Assembly: GCA_963839175.1 (NCBI GenBank)
Contig: CAWIUB010000030.1
Coordinates: 186,001 to 250,000 of the forward strand
Source of the DNA: CAWIUB01 sp963839175
GTDB taxonomy: Bacteria > Actinomycetota > Actinomycetes > Mycobacteriales > Jatrophihabitantaceae
Length of the DNA: 64,000 nucleotides
Reading direction: 5' to 3'
In this document: positions 8,837-18,658 of the stretch, piece by piece
Numbering within the stretch: position 1 is the stretch's first letter
Layout: every line of letters begins with the position of its first letter
Position numbers and translations under genes: made by a program
The notes under the pieces: model-generated
The model's input: only the letters and a program-made list of their open reading frames with translations
What the model was told of the DNA's origin: nothing
The model's database searches: none

Positions 8837-8913
8837 CGGGACGTGGCGCAGTTTGGTAGCGCACCTGACTGGGGGTCAGGGGGTCGTGGGTTCAAATCCC
8901 GCCGTCCCGACCA
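8837..8913 (+). tRNA. tRNA-Pro, anticodon GGG
   Basis: A complete cloverleaf of 77 nt. The acceptor arms are CGGGACG (8837-8843) and CGTCCCG (8903-8909), followed by the discriminator A and an encoded CCA. The anticodon stem CCTGA/TCAGG (8864-8868 and 8876-8880) encloses a 7-nt loop whose centre, 8871-8873, is GGG, reading CCC proline codons. The T arm has GTGGGTTCAAATCCCGC. The gene separates the der block from the phosphatidyltransferase block. Confidence 0.96.
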
Positions 8914-9018
8914 GTGCCGCGGGGGGCGCGTGACGGGCCGGCATCGAATGAGGGCGATGTCGAATGCGCCGAGTTGAGTGCGGTCGGTGTCGGCCGCGGA
9001 GGGAGACGGCGAGGCGAC

Positions 9019-9606
9019 GTGGCGGCGGGTGTGACGAACGGCGCCTCCGCTCGCGTCCTCACCATCCCGAACGCGCTCAGCGTGCTGCGGCTGCTCGGCG
9101 TGCCGCTGTTCCTGTGGCTGCTGCTTGGCCCGCATGCCGACATTGCCGCGTTGATCGTGCTGGCGCTCAGCGGTCTCTCCGACTGGGCCGATGGCGTGCT
9201 GGCCCGCAGGCTCAATCAGACGAGCCGAATCGGCGCCCTGCTGGACCCGGCCGCCGACCGGCTCTACATCCTGGCCACCCTCGTCGGCCTCAGCATCCGG
9301 CAGATCATCCCGTGGTGGCTGGCCGCGCTCATCGTCGGACGGGACCTGGCGCTGGCGCCCACCGTCCCGCTGCTGCGCCGACGAGGTTTGGACCCGCTGC
9401 CGGTGCACTACCTCGGCAAGGCAGCGACGTTCTGCCTGCTTTACGCCTTCCCGTTGCTGCTGCTCGCCGACCGCACCGGCACGTGGGCCGATATCGCTCG
9501 CCCTATCGCCTGGGCCTTCACGATCTGGGGCACCGGGCTGTACCTGTGGGCGGGTGCGCTCTACCTGGTCCAGTACCGGCAGATCACCCGGCCCAGCCGC
9601 ACATGA
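9019..9606 (+). CDS. CDP-alcohol phosphatidyltransferase (PgsA-like)
   Basis: A 195-residue integral membrane enzyme with about five hydrophobic segments. The family signature D-x2-D-G-x2-A-R-x8-G-x3-D-x3-D is visible as SDWADGVLARRLNQTSRIG then ALLDPAADR. Such enzymes transfer a phosphatidyl group from CDP-diacylglycerol to an alcohol (glycerol 3-phosphate, inositol or another). The acceptor cannot be read from the sequence. GTG 9019 follows a GAGG by 4 bp; GTG 9031 is an alternative. Synteny matches the PgsA2 gene Rv1822, upstream of the same DUF881/Sbp trio. Confidence 0.88.
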   Translation: MAAGVTNGASARVLTIPNALSVLRLLGVPLFLWLLLGPHADIAALIVLALSGLSDWADGVLARRLNQTSRIGALLDPAADRLYILATLVGLSIRQIIPWWLAALIVGRDLALAPTVPLLRRRGLDPLPVHYLGKAATFCLLYAFPLLLLADRTGTWADIARPIAWAFTIWGTGLYLWAGALYLVQYRQITRPSRT

Positions 9607-9628
9607 GCTTCCCGCTGGCAGCCCCCGC

Positions 9629-10492
9629 GTGACGGCCAACGACAACGGGACCCGGCCGGGCGCGGTACCGACTGCGCTTCTCATCGATCTCGTGACGAAC
9701 ACCGGCGATCCCGGTTACGCGGCCGCGGCGCAGCGGCGCGGTGGCCAGCCGACCCGGTTCGGCCGCCCACTGGCCGCATTGGGCTGCCTGCTCGTCGGGT
9801 TCACCATCGCCGTGGCCTACGTGCACACCAACCGGGCTGCGCCCACCGCGGCGAAGGTGCACAATGCGCTCGTCGATCGGGTCCGGGCGGCTCAGGCGAG
9901 CCGGGCAGCGCTCGAGACGACCGCGGAGCGGCTCGGGGACCAGGTGAACCAGCGACGCGACGCCGCGCTGTCCGGCTCGGGCGGACTGCGCGCAGAGCTG
10001 GATCGCGACCAGCTGCTCGCCGGCACGACCGCGGCCACCGGCCGGGGGCTGGCGGTCCGGCTGGCCGATCCGCCCGCGCCGAGCGCGACCCCACAGGCCG
10101 GCCGGCCCGGTACCGTACCGATCGAGGCGTCTGCGTTGCTCACCGACCGCGACGTTCGCAGCGTCGTCAACCAGCTGTGGAGCTCGGGCGCCGAGGCCAT
10201 ATCGGTCAACGACGTGCGACTGACTCCCACTTCGGCGATCCGCTTCGCCGGGCAGGCAGTCCTCGTCGACTTCCAGCCGATCACCTCGCCGTACACCATC
10301 CGGGCGATTGGAGACCCCGACGTGCTGGTGACCAGGTTCGCCGACAGCGAGGTGGCCAGTCGATATCACACGCTGGCGGCCCGAGGCGTCGCGTTCTCCT
10401 TCGACGAATCCACAAAGCTCACCTTGCCGGCTAGTGCCGCGGTGTCGCCGCGCTATGCGAGCGCGGCGCCGACTGCGGGAGCGACCCGGTGA
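9629..10492 (+). CDS. DUF881 membrane-anchored protein, first copy
   Basis: A 287-residue protein with a cytoplasmic N-terminus, one transmembrane helix at about residues 53-72 (LAALGCLLVGFTIAVAYV), a short coiled-coil-like stretch and a DUF881 domain (GLAVRLADPPAP to the C-terminus). DUF881 proteins flank a small membrane protein in many actinobacteria and Firmicutes; their biochemical function is unknown to me, though cell-division or envelope roles have been proposed from context. The end overlaps the next start by 4 bp (GTGA), so this and the following two genes form one translational unit. Confidence 0.87.
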   Translation: MTANDNGTRPGAVPTALLIDLVTNTGDPGYAAAAQRRGGQPTRFGRPLAALGCLLVGFTIAVAYVHTNRAAPTAAKVHNALVDRVRAAQASRAALETTAERLGDQVNQRRDAALSGSGGLRAELDRDQLLAGTTAATGRGLAVRLADPPAPSATPQAGRPGTVPIEASALLTDRDVRSVVNQLWSSGAEAISVNDVRLTPTSAIRFAGQAVLVDFQPITSPYTIRAIGDPDVLVTRFADSEVASRYHTLAARGVAFSFDESTKLTLPASAAVSPRYASAAPTAGATR

Positions 10493-10821
10493 TCGCCGCC
10501 CTTGCCCTGGTCATCGGCCTGGTCATCGGCCTGGTGCTGCGGCCAACCGTGCCCGGCTGGCTCGAGCCGTACCTGCCGATCGCCGTGGTCGCCGCGCTCG
10601 ACGCGGTGTTCGGCGGGATTCGGGCCCGGTTGGACGGCATCTTCGACGCGAAGGTGTTCGTCGTCTCCTTCGTCTCGAACGTGGTGGTCGCCGCGCTCAT
10701 CGTCTTCCTCGGAGACAAACTCGGCGTGGGGACGCAGCTGTCGACTGCCGTCGTCGTCGTGCTGGGAATCCGCATCTTCGTCAACGCGGCGGCGATCCGC
10801 CGGCACGTGTTCCATGCCTGA
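10489..10821 (+). CDS. sbp: Small basic protein Sbp (DUF1290), membrane
   Basis: A 110-residue protein with three hydrophobic segments (residues about 2-16, 24-40 and 60-100) and the family-typical YLPIAVVAALDAVFGGIRA and VSFVSNVVVAALIVFLGDKLG. This is the Sbp family, placed between two DUF881 genes exactly as in M. tuberculosis Rv1823-Rv1825. It overlaps both neighbours. Function is unknown; the constant trio suggests a shared membrane complex. Confidence 0.9.
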   Translation: MIAALALVIGLVIGLVLRPTVPGWLEPYLPIAVVAALDAVFGGIRARLDGIFDAKVFVVSFVSNVVVAALIVFLGDKLGVGTQLSTAVVVVLGIRIFVNAAAIRRHVFHA

Positions 10822-11527
10822 GCAGGTGGCGGCCGCCAAGCCGTGGATCGGCAGGCACCGCGCCGGAATCGTCATCGGCGTGCTCGTCGCCGTGCTCGGC
10901 TTCGGAATAGCCGTACAGGTGCGGTCGAACTCCTCGGGCGACAGCCTGGCCAATGCCCGCGAGGACGATCTCGTACATATCCTCGACGACCAAAACCTCC
11001 GTGCGGACAACCTGCGCCGGCAGATCGCACAGCTGCAGAACACGCTGCAGCAGTTGCAGGCCAGCGGCAGCCGGGACATCGTTGCCGAGCAGCAAGCCGA
11101 GCAGGAGCTGCAGGCGCTCGACGTGCTGCTCGGTACCGTGCCCGCAAGCGGCCCTGGGGTGTCGATCACCATCACCGACCCGGCGCACAACCTGCACGCC
11201 GAAGACCTTCTGGACGTCGTCGAGGAGCTGCGCGGCGCCGGGGCCGAGGCGATCCAGTTCGGCACCGTCCGCGTCAGCACCCCAACGAGCTTCACCGACG
11301 ACGGCAGCGCGGTGCGCGTCGACGGTCAGGCGCAGCAAACGCCTTACGTCGTGCTGGCGATCGGCGACCCGAAGACGCTGGACACCGCCATGAACATCCC
11401 AGGCGGCGTGGCGGCCACCTCCCGCGCTGCCGGCGGCGACGCGCAGGTAACCGAACACGACAAGGTCCAGATCAGCGCGGTCCGGGCCCTCCCGACTCCC
11501 AAGTACGCTGCACCGTCGCCGAAATAA
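10814..11527 (+). CDS. DUF881 membrane-anchored protein, second copy
   Basis: A 237-residue paralogue of the first DUF881 gene. A transmembrane helix lies at about residues 20-36 (IVIGVLVAVLGFGIAVQV), followed by a clear coiled coil (NLRRQIAQLQNTLQQLQASG) and the DUF881 domain beginning at GPGVSITITDPAH. ATG 10814 overlaps the sbp stop by 8 bp. Orientation predicts that the coiled coil and domain face outside the membrane. The short gap after it precedes gcvH. Confidence 0.88.
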   Translation: MPEQVAAAKPWIGRHRAGIVIGVLVAVLGFGIAVQVRSNSSGDSLANAREDDLVHILDDQNLRADNLRRQIAQLQNTLQQLQASGSRDIVAEQQAEQELQALDVLLGTVPASGPGVSITITDPAHNLHAEDLLDVVEELRGAGAEAIQFGTVRVSTPTSFTDDGSAVRVDGQAQQTPYVVLAIGDPKTLDTAMNIPGGVAATSRAAGGDAQVTEHDKVQISAVRALPTPKYAAPSPK

Positions 11528-11602
11528 CAGCAGGGCTCCCACGGTAGGGTCGGCGCCGAGTCACTGCCCATCGCGCTCACCAGAGAGGCTGGTCGCACGC
11601 AG

Positions 11603-11983
11603 ATGTCCGAAGTCCCCGACGACCTGAAGTACACCGCGGAACACGAGTGGGCCAAGGTCACCGACAAGACCGTGCGCGTCGGCGTGACCGACTATGCCCA
11701 GCAGGCGCTGGGCGACGTCGTCTACGTTTCGTTGCCTGAGGTCGGCGCCAACCTAGTCCAGGGTGAACCGTTCGGTGAGATCGAGTCAACCAAGAGCGTG
11801 TCGGACCTGTATGCGCCGGTGGGCGGGACGGTGATCGCACGCAATGAGCGGCTCGACGCGCAGCCCGAGCTGGTCAACTCAGATCCGTACGGTGACGGCT
11901 GGATCGTGGAGATCGAGCCCGCCGACGACTCGCAGTTCGACGCGTTGCTGGACGCCGGCGCCTACGGCACGCTCAGCGGCTGA
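11603..11983 (+). CDS. gcvH: Glycine cleavage system H protein
   Basis: A 126-residue lipoyl carrier that shuttles the methylamine group from P protein to T protein. The lipoylation site is Lys64 in GEIESTKSVSDLYAP. KYTAEHEWAKV and the biotinyl/lipoyl fold are intact. It lies away from gcvP, with three or four regulatory genes between, matching the Rv1826 to Rv1832 arrangement. Confidence 0.96.
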   Translation: MSEVPDDLKYTAEHEWAKVTDKTVRVGVTDYAQQALGDVVYVSLPEVGANLVQGEPFGEIESTKSVSDLYAPVGGTVIARNERLDAQPELVNSDPYGDGWIVEIEPADDSQFDALLDAGAYGTLSG

Positions 11984-12181
11984 GTGCGCGGTTGCTGGCG
12001 ATCAGCTGTGACACTCCAGGATCGCTCGAGCTTCGATTGACCCTTAGGACGAGCCACAACTACGCTCGACGGGCCGTCAAGCGGCGCGCCGCGGGAATCT
12101 GCGATCGGCCGATCACCTGCTCGCTCGTCTGATGTGGTTCCCGTCCGATCAGAGCAGTACTCAAGGGAAGGTCTACGCCCA

Positions 12182-12703
12182 GTGTTCTGCACAGTCTGTG
12201 GTTCCGAGAACCTGCCCGAGAGCCGTTTCTGCGCCAACTGCGGTGCCGCATTGCCCGACGTCGCGCAAACCGGCGCACCTGATACGACCAGCGTGATCTC
12301 TGCTGGCCCCGCCATGTCCGACGCCGAGAGCGACTTCTCGGCGGAAGCGCACCAGGGCGCTGTCGACGCACTCGTCCCGGGTTCCGCCCTGCTCGTCGTC
12401 AAGCGAGGGCCCAATGCAGGCAGTCGATTTCTGCTCGATCAGGACGTCACTACGGCGGGGCGTCACCCAGACAGCGACATCTTCCTGGACGATGTCACCG
12501 TGTCGCGACGTCACGCCGAGTTTCGCCGGGAGGGCACCGGCTATACGGTGCACGACGTCGGTTCGCTCAACGGCACGTACGTCAACCGGGAGCGGATCGA
12601 CGCAGTGCCGCTCGCTGGCGGCGACGAGGTCCAGATCGGCAAGTTCCGTCTCGTGTATCTGACCGCGGCGGTGCGGGCCGGGGTGGGGGCAGGCGAAGAG
12701 TGA
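12182..12703 (+). CDS. garA: FHA-domain regulator GarA/OdhI-like, with N-terminal zinc ribbon
   Basis: A 173-residue protein. Residues 3-20 form a zinc ribbon (Cys3, Cys6, Cys17, Cys20). A short linker holds PDTTSVI at 33-39, resembling the ETTSV phosphorylation site of mycobacterial GarA, where PknG and PknB act on adjacent threonines. The FHA domain (about 70-160) keeps Arg94, Ser108, His111 and the N130-G-T loop, which read phosphothreonine. In relatives the protein inhibits 2-oxoglutarate dehydrogenase and controls glutamate metabolism. GTG 12182 follows AAGGGAAGG and starts at the zinc ribbon. The gene lies between gcvH and ftsR, as in Rv1826-Rv1828. Confidence 0.88.
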   Translation: MFCTVCGSENLPESRFCANCGAALPDVAQTGAPDTTSVISAGPAMSDAESDFSAEAHQGAVDALVPGSALLVVKRGPNAGSRFLLDQDVTTAGRHPDSDIFLDDVTVSRRHAEFRREGTGYTVHDVGSLNGTYVNRERIDAVPLAGGDEVQIGKFRLVYLTAAVRAGVGAGEE

Positions 12704-12712
12704 GCGTGCGCA

Positions 12713-12839
12713 GCGGCGGACGTTGGGCCCGCAGCGTCGAGCGGAGGGACCGTGAGCGAGCGTAGCGAGCGAACCGTGGGCATCGTTCGTCCGGCGCGTG
12801 GCGGCGGACGTTGGGCCCGCAGCGTCGAGCGGAGGGACC
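12713..12839 (+). repeat. 39-bp perfect direct repeat flanking an AGCGAGCG-rich element
   Basis: A 39-bp sequence beginning GCGGCGGACGTTGGGCCCGC occurs identically at 12713-12751 and 12801-12839. Each copy ends in GCGGAGGGACC, a ribosome-binding-site-like string; the second copy runs into the leader of the MerR gene. Between them is GAGCGAGCGTAGCGAGCG, a short dispersed motif type. The whole gap between garA and the next gene is therefore made of repeat material. Confidence 0.88.
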
Positions 12840-12848
12840 AGGGAGATC

Positions 12849-13604
12849 GTGACTAGGACATCGGCAGCGCCGGCAACGACTCGCACATCGCAGGCGACGC
12901 TGTCCATCGGTGAGGTGCTGACTCAGCTTCGCCGGGACTTCCCCGACATCACGATCAGCAAGATCCGTTTTCTTGAGACCGAAGGCCTGGTGCACCCCGA
13001 TCGGACCGCGTCCGGGTACCGCAAGTTTGCCGCGGAGGACGTGGCGCGGCTGCGCTACGTGCTGGCCCAGCAGCGCGACCACTACCTGCCTTTGCGGGTT
13101 ATCAAGGACCAGCTGGACGCGATCGACCGCGGCCTCGTGCCGCCGGGCGCGGGCGGGCTGCCGCCGGTGCCGCATCTCGCGATCGCCGACAACGCGCCGA
13201 CCGCAGAGCACTTCCGCCCCGCGGTTCCCACGATGCGGTTGTCCCGCGAGGAGCTGCTCAACGCCACCGGGCTCGCCGCAGAGCAGCTACGCGAACTCGA
13301 GCAATTCGGCTTGATCAGCGCCAAAGCCGGTGGCCATTACGACGACGATGCGCTGGCGATCGGCCAGGTCGTGGCCGAGATGGCCCGCTACGGGCTCGAG
13401 GGACGGCACTTGCGGGCATTCCGCACCGCCGCCGAACGTGAAGTCGGCCTGTTCGGCCAGGTCGTCGGCCCGATGGCCAAGCAGCGCGGCCCCGAGGCCA
13501 AGGCTAGGGCGGAAGAGACGGTGCGCGAGCTGGCGGCGCTCTCGGTGAGGCTGCACGCGGCTCTGGTGCAGATCGGCCTGCGCGACGTCGCCGGTCGTTC
13601 GTAA
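12849..13604 (+). CDS. ftsR: MerR-family regulator, FtsR-like
   Basis: A 251-residue protein with an N-terminal MerR winged helix-turn-helix: LSIGEVLTQLRRDFPDITIS, then KIRFLETEGLVHPDRTASGY and RKFAAEDVARLRYVLAQQRD. A second helical region resembles a further MerR-type HTH (SREELLNATGLAAEQLREL). Position right after garA/odhI matches Rv1828 and the corynebacterial FtsR, described as an activator of ftsZ. GTG 12849 has AGGGAGATC just upstream. The regulatory targets here are unknown; the ftsR symbol rests on synteny and architecture. Confidence 0.85.
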   Translation: MTRTSAAPATTRTSQATLSIGEVLTQLRRDFPDITISKIRFLETEGLVHPDRTASGYRKFAAEDVARLRYVLAQQRDHYLPLRVIKDQLDAIDRGLVPPGAGGLPPVPHLAIADNAPTAEHFRPAVPTMRLSREELLNATGLAAEQLRELEQFGLISAKAGGHYDDDALAIGQVVAEMARYGLEGRHLRAFRTAAEREVGLFGQVVGPMAKQRGPEAKARAEETVRELAALSVRLHAALVQIGLRDVAGRS

Positions 13605-13668
13605 CCGATTGCGTGTAGCGTCGATGCGGCGGGAAAGGTAGCCAGCCGAAGTTCGAAAGGGTCCGTTC

Positions 13669-14139
13669 GTGCATCCGTTGCGAGTGGTCGGCGTACGGGT
13701 CGAGATGCCGGCCAATCAACCTGTCGTCCTGCTGCGCGAAGAGGACGGTGTGCGCTACCTGCCGATCTGGATCGGCGCGGTCGAGGCCTCCGCGATCGCC
13801 TTCCAGCAGCAGGGCGTGCAGACGGTGCGTCCGCTCACCCACGACCTGCTTCGTGACGTGATCAAGGGTCTGGGGGTCCGCCTCGAGGCCGTGCACATCA
13901 CCGAACTACGCGACGACGTCTTCTACGCCGAGCTGCGCTTCACCGGCGGGGTGACGGTCAGCGCGCGCCCGTCCGACGCGATCGCGCTCGCGCTGCGGTG
14001 CGATGTGGCGATCCTCGGCGCGGATTCGGTCCTCGACGCCGCGGGCATCGAGATCCCGGACGAGCAAGAGGACGAAGTCGAGAAGTTCAAGGAATTTCTC
14101 GACAACGTGACACCGGAGGACTTCGCGTCCGGCGCGTGA
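13669..14139 (+). CDS. Bifunctional nuclease domain protein (DUF151)
   Basis: A 156-residue protein starting at GTG 13669 after GAAAGGGT. Family features include LPIWIGAVEASAIAFQQQG, RPLTHDLLRDVIKGLG and SARPSDAIALALR, followed by an acidic C-terminus (DEQEDEVEKFKEFLDNVTPEDF). Homologues include Rv1829 and plant bifunctional nucleases with reported RNase/DNase activity. The physiological role in bacteria is unclear. The gene lies between two MerR regulators in conserved order. Confidence 0.92.
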   Translation: MHPLRVVGVRVEMPANQPVVLLREEDGVRYLPIWIGAVEASAIAFQQQGVQTVRPLTHDLLRDVIKGLGVRLEAVHITELRDDVFYAELRFTGGVTVSARPSDAIALALRCDVAILGADSVLDAAGIEIPDEQEDEVEKFKEFLDNVTPEDFASGA

Positions 14140-14146
14140 ATCCCTG

Positions 14147-14169
14147 ACCCTCGATCTCAACGTGAGGGT
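14147..14169 (+). promoter_or_regulatory. Inverted repeat, candidate MerR-type operator
   Basis: ACCCTC at 14147-14152 and GAGGGT at 14164-14169 are perfect inverted arms with an 11-bp spacer containing CTCAAC. The site lies just after the nuclease stop and about 160 bp before the second MerR gene. MerR proteins typically bind such dyads in long-spacer promoters. Which of the two neighbouring MerR proteins might bind here is not known. Confidence 0.45.
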
Positions 14170-14329
14170 TATGAATCTCGGTGACATCCGCGCGTCGCGT
14201 TGACCACCGGCCGTTGGCGGCCATACCGTCGAGCCAGCGAATTACGCCGTTGGGGTTCACGTGGGTGCGCTTACGTGGAACGGCGGGCTGGCCAGCACAG
14301 CGTGGGCACAACAGGCGGAGGCGAAGCAG

Positions 14330-14929
14330 ATGGCTGACAGAGTCCCGGACGAGTCGGCCGGCCAGCCCGAGCAGGGCACGTTGTTCGCCAACCCCGCCCC
14401 GACGCCCGACGAACAGGTCGGCTATCGCGGTCCGACCGCATGCTCCGCGGCCGGCATCACCTACCGGCAGCTGGACTACTGGGCCCGTACCGATCTCGTC
14501 GCCCCGTCCGTGCGCTCGGCCAGCGGGTCCGGCAGCCAGCGCCTCTACTCGTTCAACGACATTCTTGTTCTCAAGGTCGTCAAACGACTGCTCGACACCG
14601 GCGTCTCGCTGCAGAACATCCGCGCCGCGGTCGAGCATCTGCGTCGCCGTGGCGTGGACGACCTAGCCCGGATCACCCTGCTGTCCGACGGCACCACGGT
14701 GTACGAATGCACCTCGTCGGAGGAGGTCGTCGACCTGCTGCGCGGCGGGCAGGGCGTGTTCGGCATCGCGGTGAGCGGAGCGCTGCGCGAGCTGGTCGGC
14801 TCGCTGGCCCATCTGCCGAGCGAGCGCGCCGACGCAGAGCCGACGCCAGGCATTGCGGCGCCAGTGGGCGGTTCGGCCACGCGCGACGAGCTGGCCCGGC
14901 GGCGTCAGCAGCGTTCGGCCACCGCCTGA
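14330..14929 (+). CDS. MerR-family transcriptional regulator (Rv1830-like)
   Basis: A 199-residue protein. The HTH region is unusual in starting with GPTACSAAGITYRQLDYWAR, then GSQRLYSFNDILVLKVVKRL, the form seen in Rv1830-type regulators. A C-terminal module (ITLLSDGTTVYECTSSEEVV) follows, possibly for ligand or partner binding. ATG 14330 is preceded by GGCGGAGGCG; upstream in-frame codons from 14261 look non-coding. It lies directly upstream of the glycine riboswitch and gcvP. Its target is unknown. Confidence 0.88.
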   Translation: MADRVPDESAGQPEQGTLFANPAPTPDEQVGYRGPTACSAAGITYRQLDYWARTDLVAPSVRSASGSGSQRLYSFNDILVLKVVKRLLDTGVSLQNIRAAVEHLRRRGVDDLARITLLSDGTTVYECTSSEEVVDLLRGGQGVFGIAVSGALRELVGSLAHLPSERADAEPTPGIAAPVGGSATRDELARRRQQRSATA

Positions 14930-14979
14930 CGAGGCTGGGGGCGGGCGACTGGTACCGTCAACGGCGGCCGTTGACACTG

Positions 14980-15082
14980 CGTGGGAGAGCCGACCGGCCG
15001 GGAACGGCTGGCGGCGCCGAAGGGGCAACTTCCCCGGAACCTCTCAGGCACCAGGACCGCGCGGACGAGGCCACTCTGGAGG
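14980..15082 (+). promoter_or_regulatory. Glycine riboswitch (one clear aptamer) upstream of gcvP
   Basis: The leader of gcvP contains the conserved strings of the glycine aptamer in order: GCGTGGGAGAGCC at 14980, GCGCCGAAGGGGCAA at about 15013, CTCTCAGGCACCAGGACCG at 15041-15059 and CACTCTGGAG ending at 15081. Only one aptamer is obvious; a second tandem copy is not recognisable before the start codon. The remaining 75 bp, with GGGGAGACCGAGCGTCGG and GGCTCCGGCGCC, probably form the expression platform. Glycine binding would switch gcvP on to remove excess glycine. Confidence 0.9.
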
Positions 15083-15156
15083 GCGTGCCCGACAGACGGG
15101 GAGACCGAGCGTCGGCTCCGGCGCCCGGTCTTCGCCCCGCCTACAGGAGTCCGCTA

Positions 15157-18126
<2,970 letters not shown>

Positions 18127-18346
18127 CGCTCCGCGCTCAGTCCTGGACGAGTGGGTGGTTCAGCGTTCGCGGTGGGTGACGCGCAGTGCCTCGATGTTCC
18201 ACGCGACGATTGCGGCGGTACCCGGGTAGGGCGCCTCGGGTGCCTGCGCCGCCACCGGTGCAGGGCGAGGACCAGCCCCCCGCGGCAACCGCTGCGATAT
18301 CGGCGCGATCGCCGCGACCCGTAAGCTCGACGCTGGTCCGGTCACG
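18127..18346 (+). other. Non-coding or decayed stretch before the SRPBCC fragment
   Basis: This 220-bp stretch should hold the first part of the SRPBCC domain. The frame of the fragment stays open back to a TAG near 18230 and reads IAATRKLDAGPVTVG next to it, which resembles the family, but no start codon is found and further upstream no similarity is visible in any frame. Confidence 0.4.
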
Positions 18347-18646
18347 GTGGGCGCACGGCACACGCAGATCCGCACCATCCCCACGCGAAGCGAGGAGGTG
18401 TTCGAGGTGATCGAGTTCGAACCTAACCGCTGGCTCGCCATACGCGGTGGTTTCAGGCGGTTCTCCGGTGACCTGTCCTATGCCCTCGAGGCCGGAAGCG
18501 ACGGAACCGCGCTCACCAACGCCGTCGCGCTGCACGCCCCACGCCGGCTTGGCCTGGTGGCACCCCTGGCCACCCGCCAGGTCAAGTCGGCGGTCGCGGC
18601 CAGCCTCCAGGTGCTGCGACACGCGCTCGAACGAGCGGTGTTCTGA
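18347..18646 (+). pseudogene. SRPBCC (polyketide cyclase-like) protein, N-terminus missing
   Basis: A 99-codon open frame reads VGARHTQIRTIP then VIEFEPNRWLAIRGGFRRFSGDLSYALE, the central and C-terminal part of an SRPBCC-fold ligand-binding protein. Full members have about 45 more residues with the first strand and helices; in-frame codons upstream (LDAGPVTV) still look like the family but no start codon exists before a stop. It may be a truncated gene, or translated as a short protein from GTG 18347. It ends 12 bp before the LuxR gene. Confidence 0.6.
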
Positions 18647-18658
18647 GGCAGGTCACCG

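Noticed and set aside
14440..15156. Upstream extension of the gcvP frame through the MerR gene and riboswitch
   Set aside because: It covers the MerR gene in another frame and a structured riboswitch; the RBS-supported ATG is at 15157.
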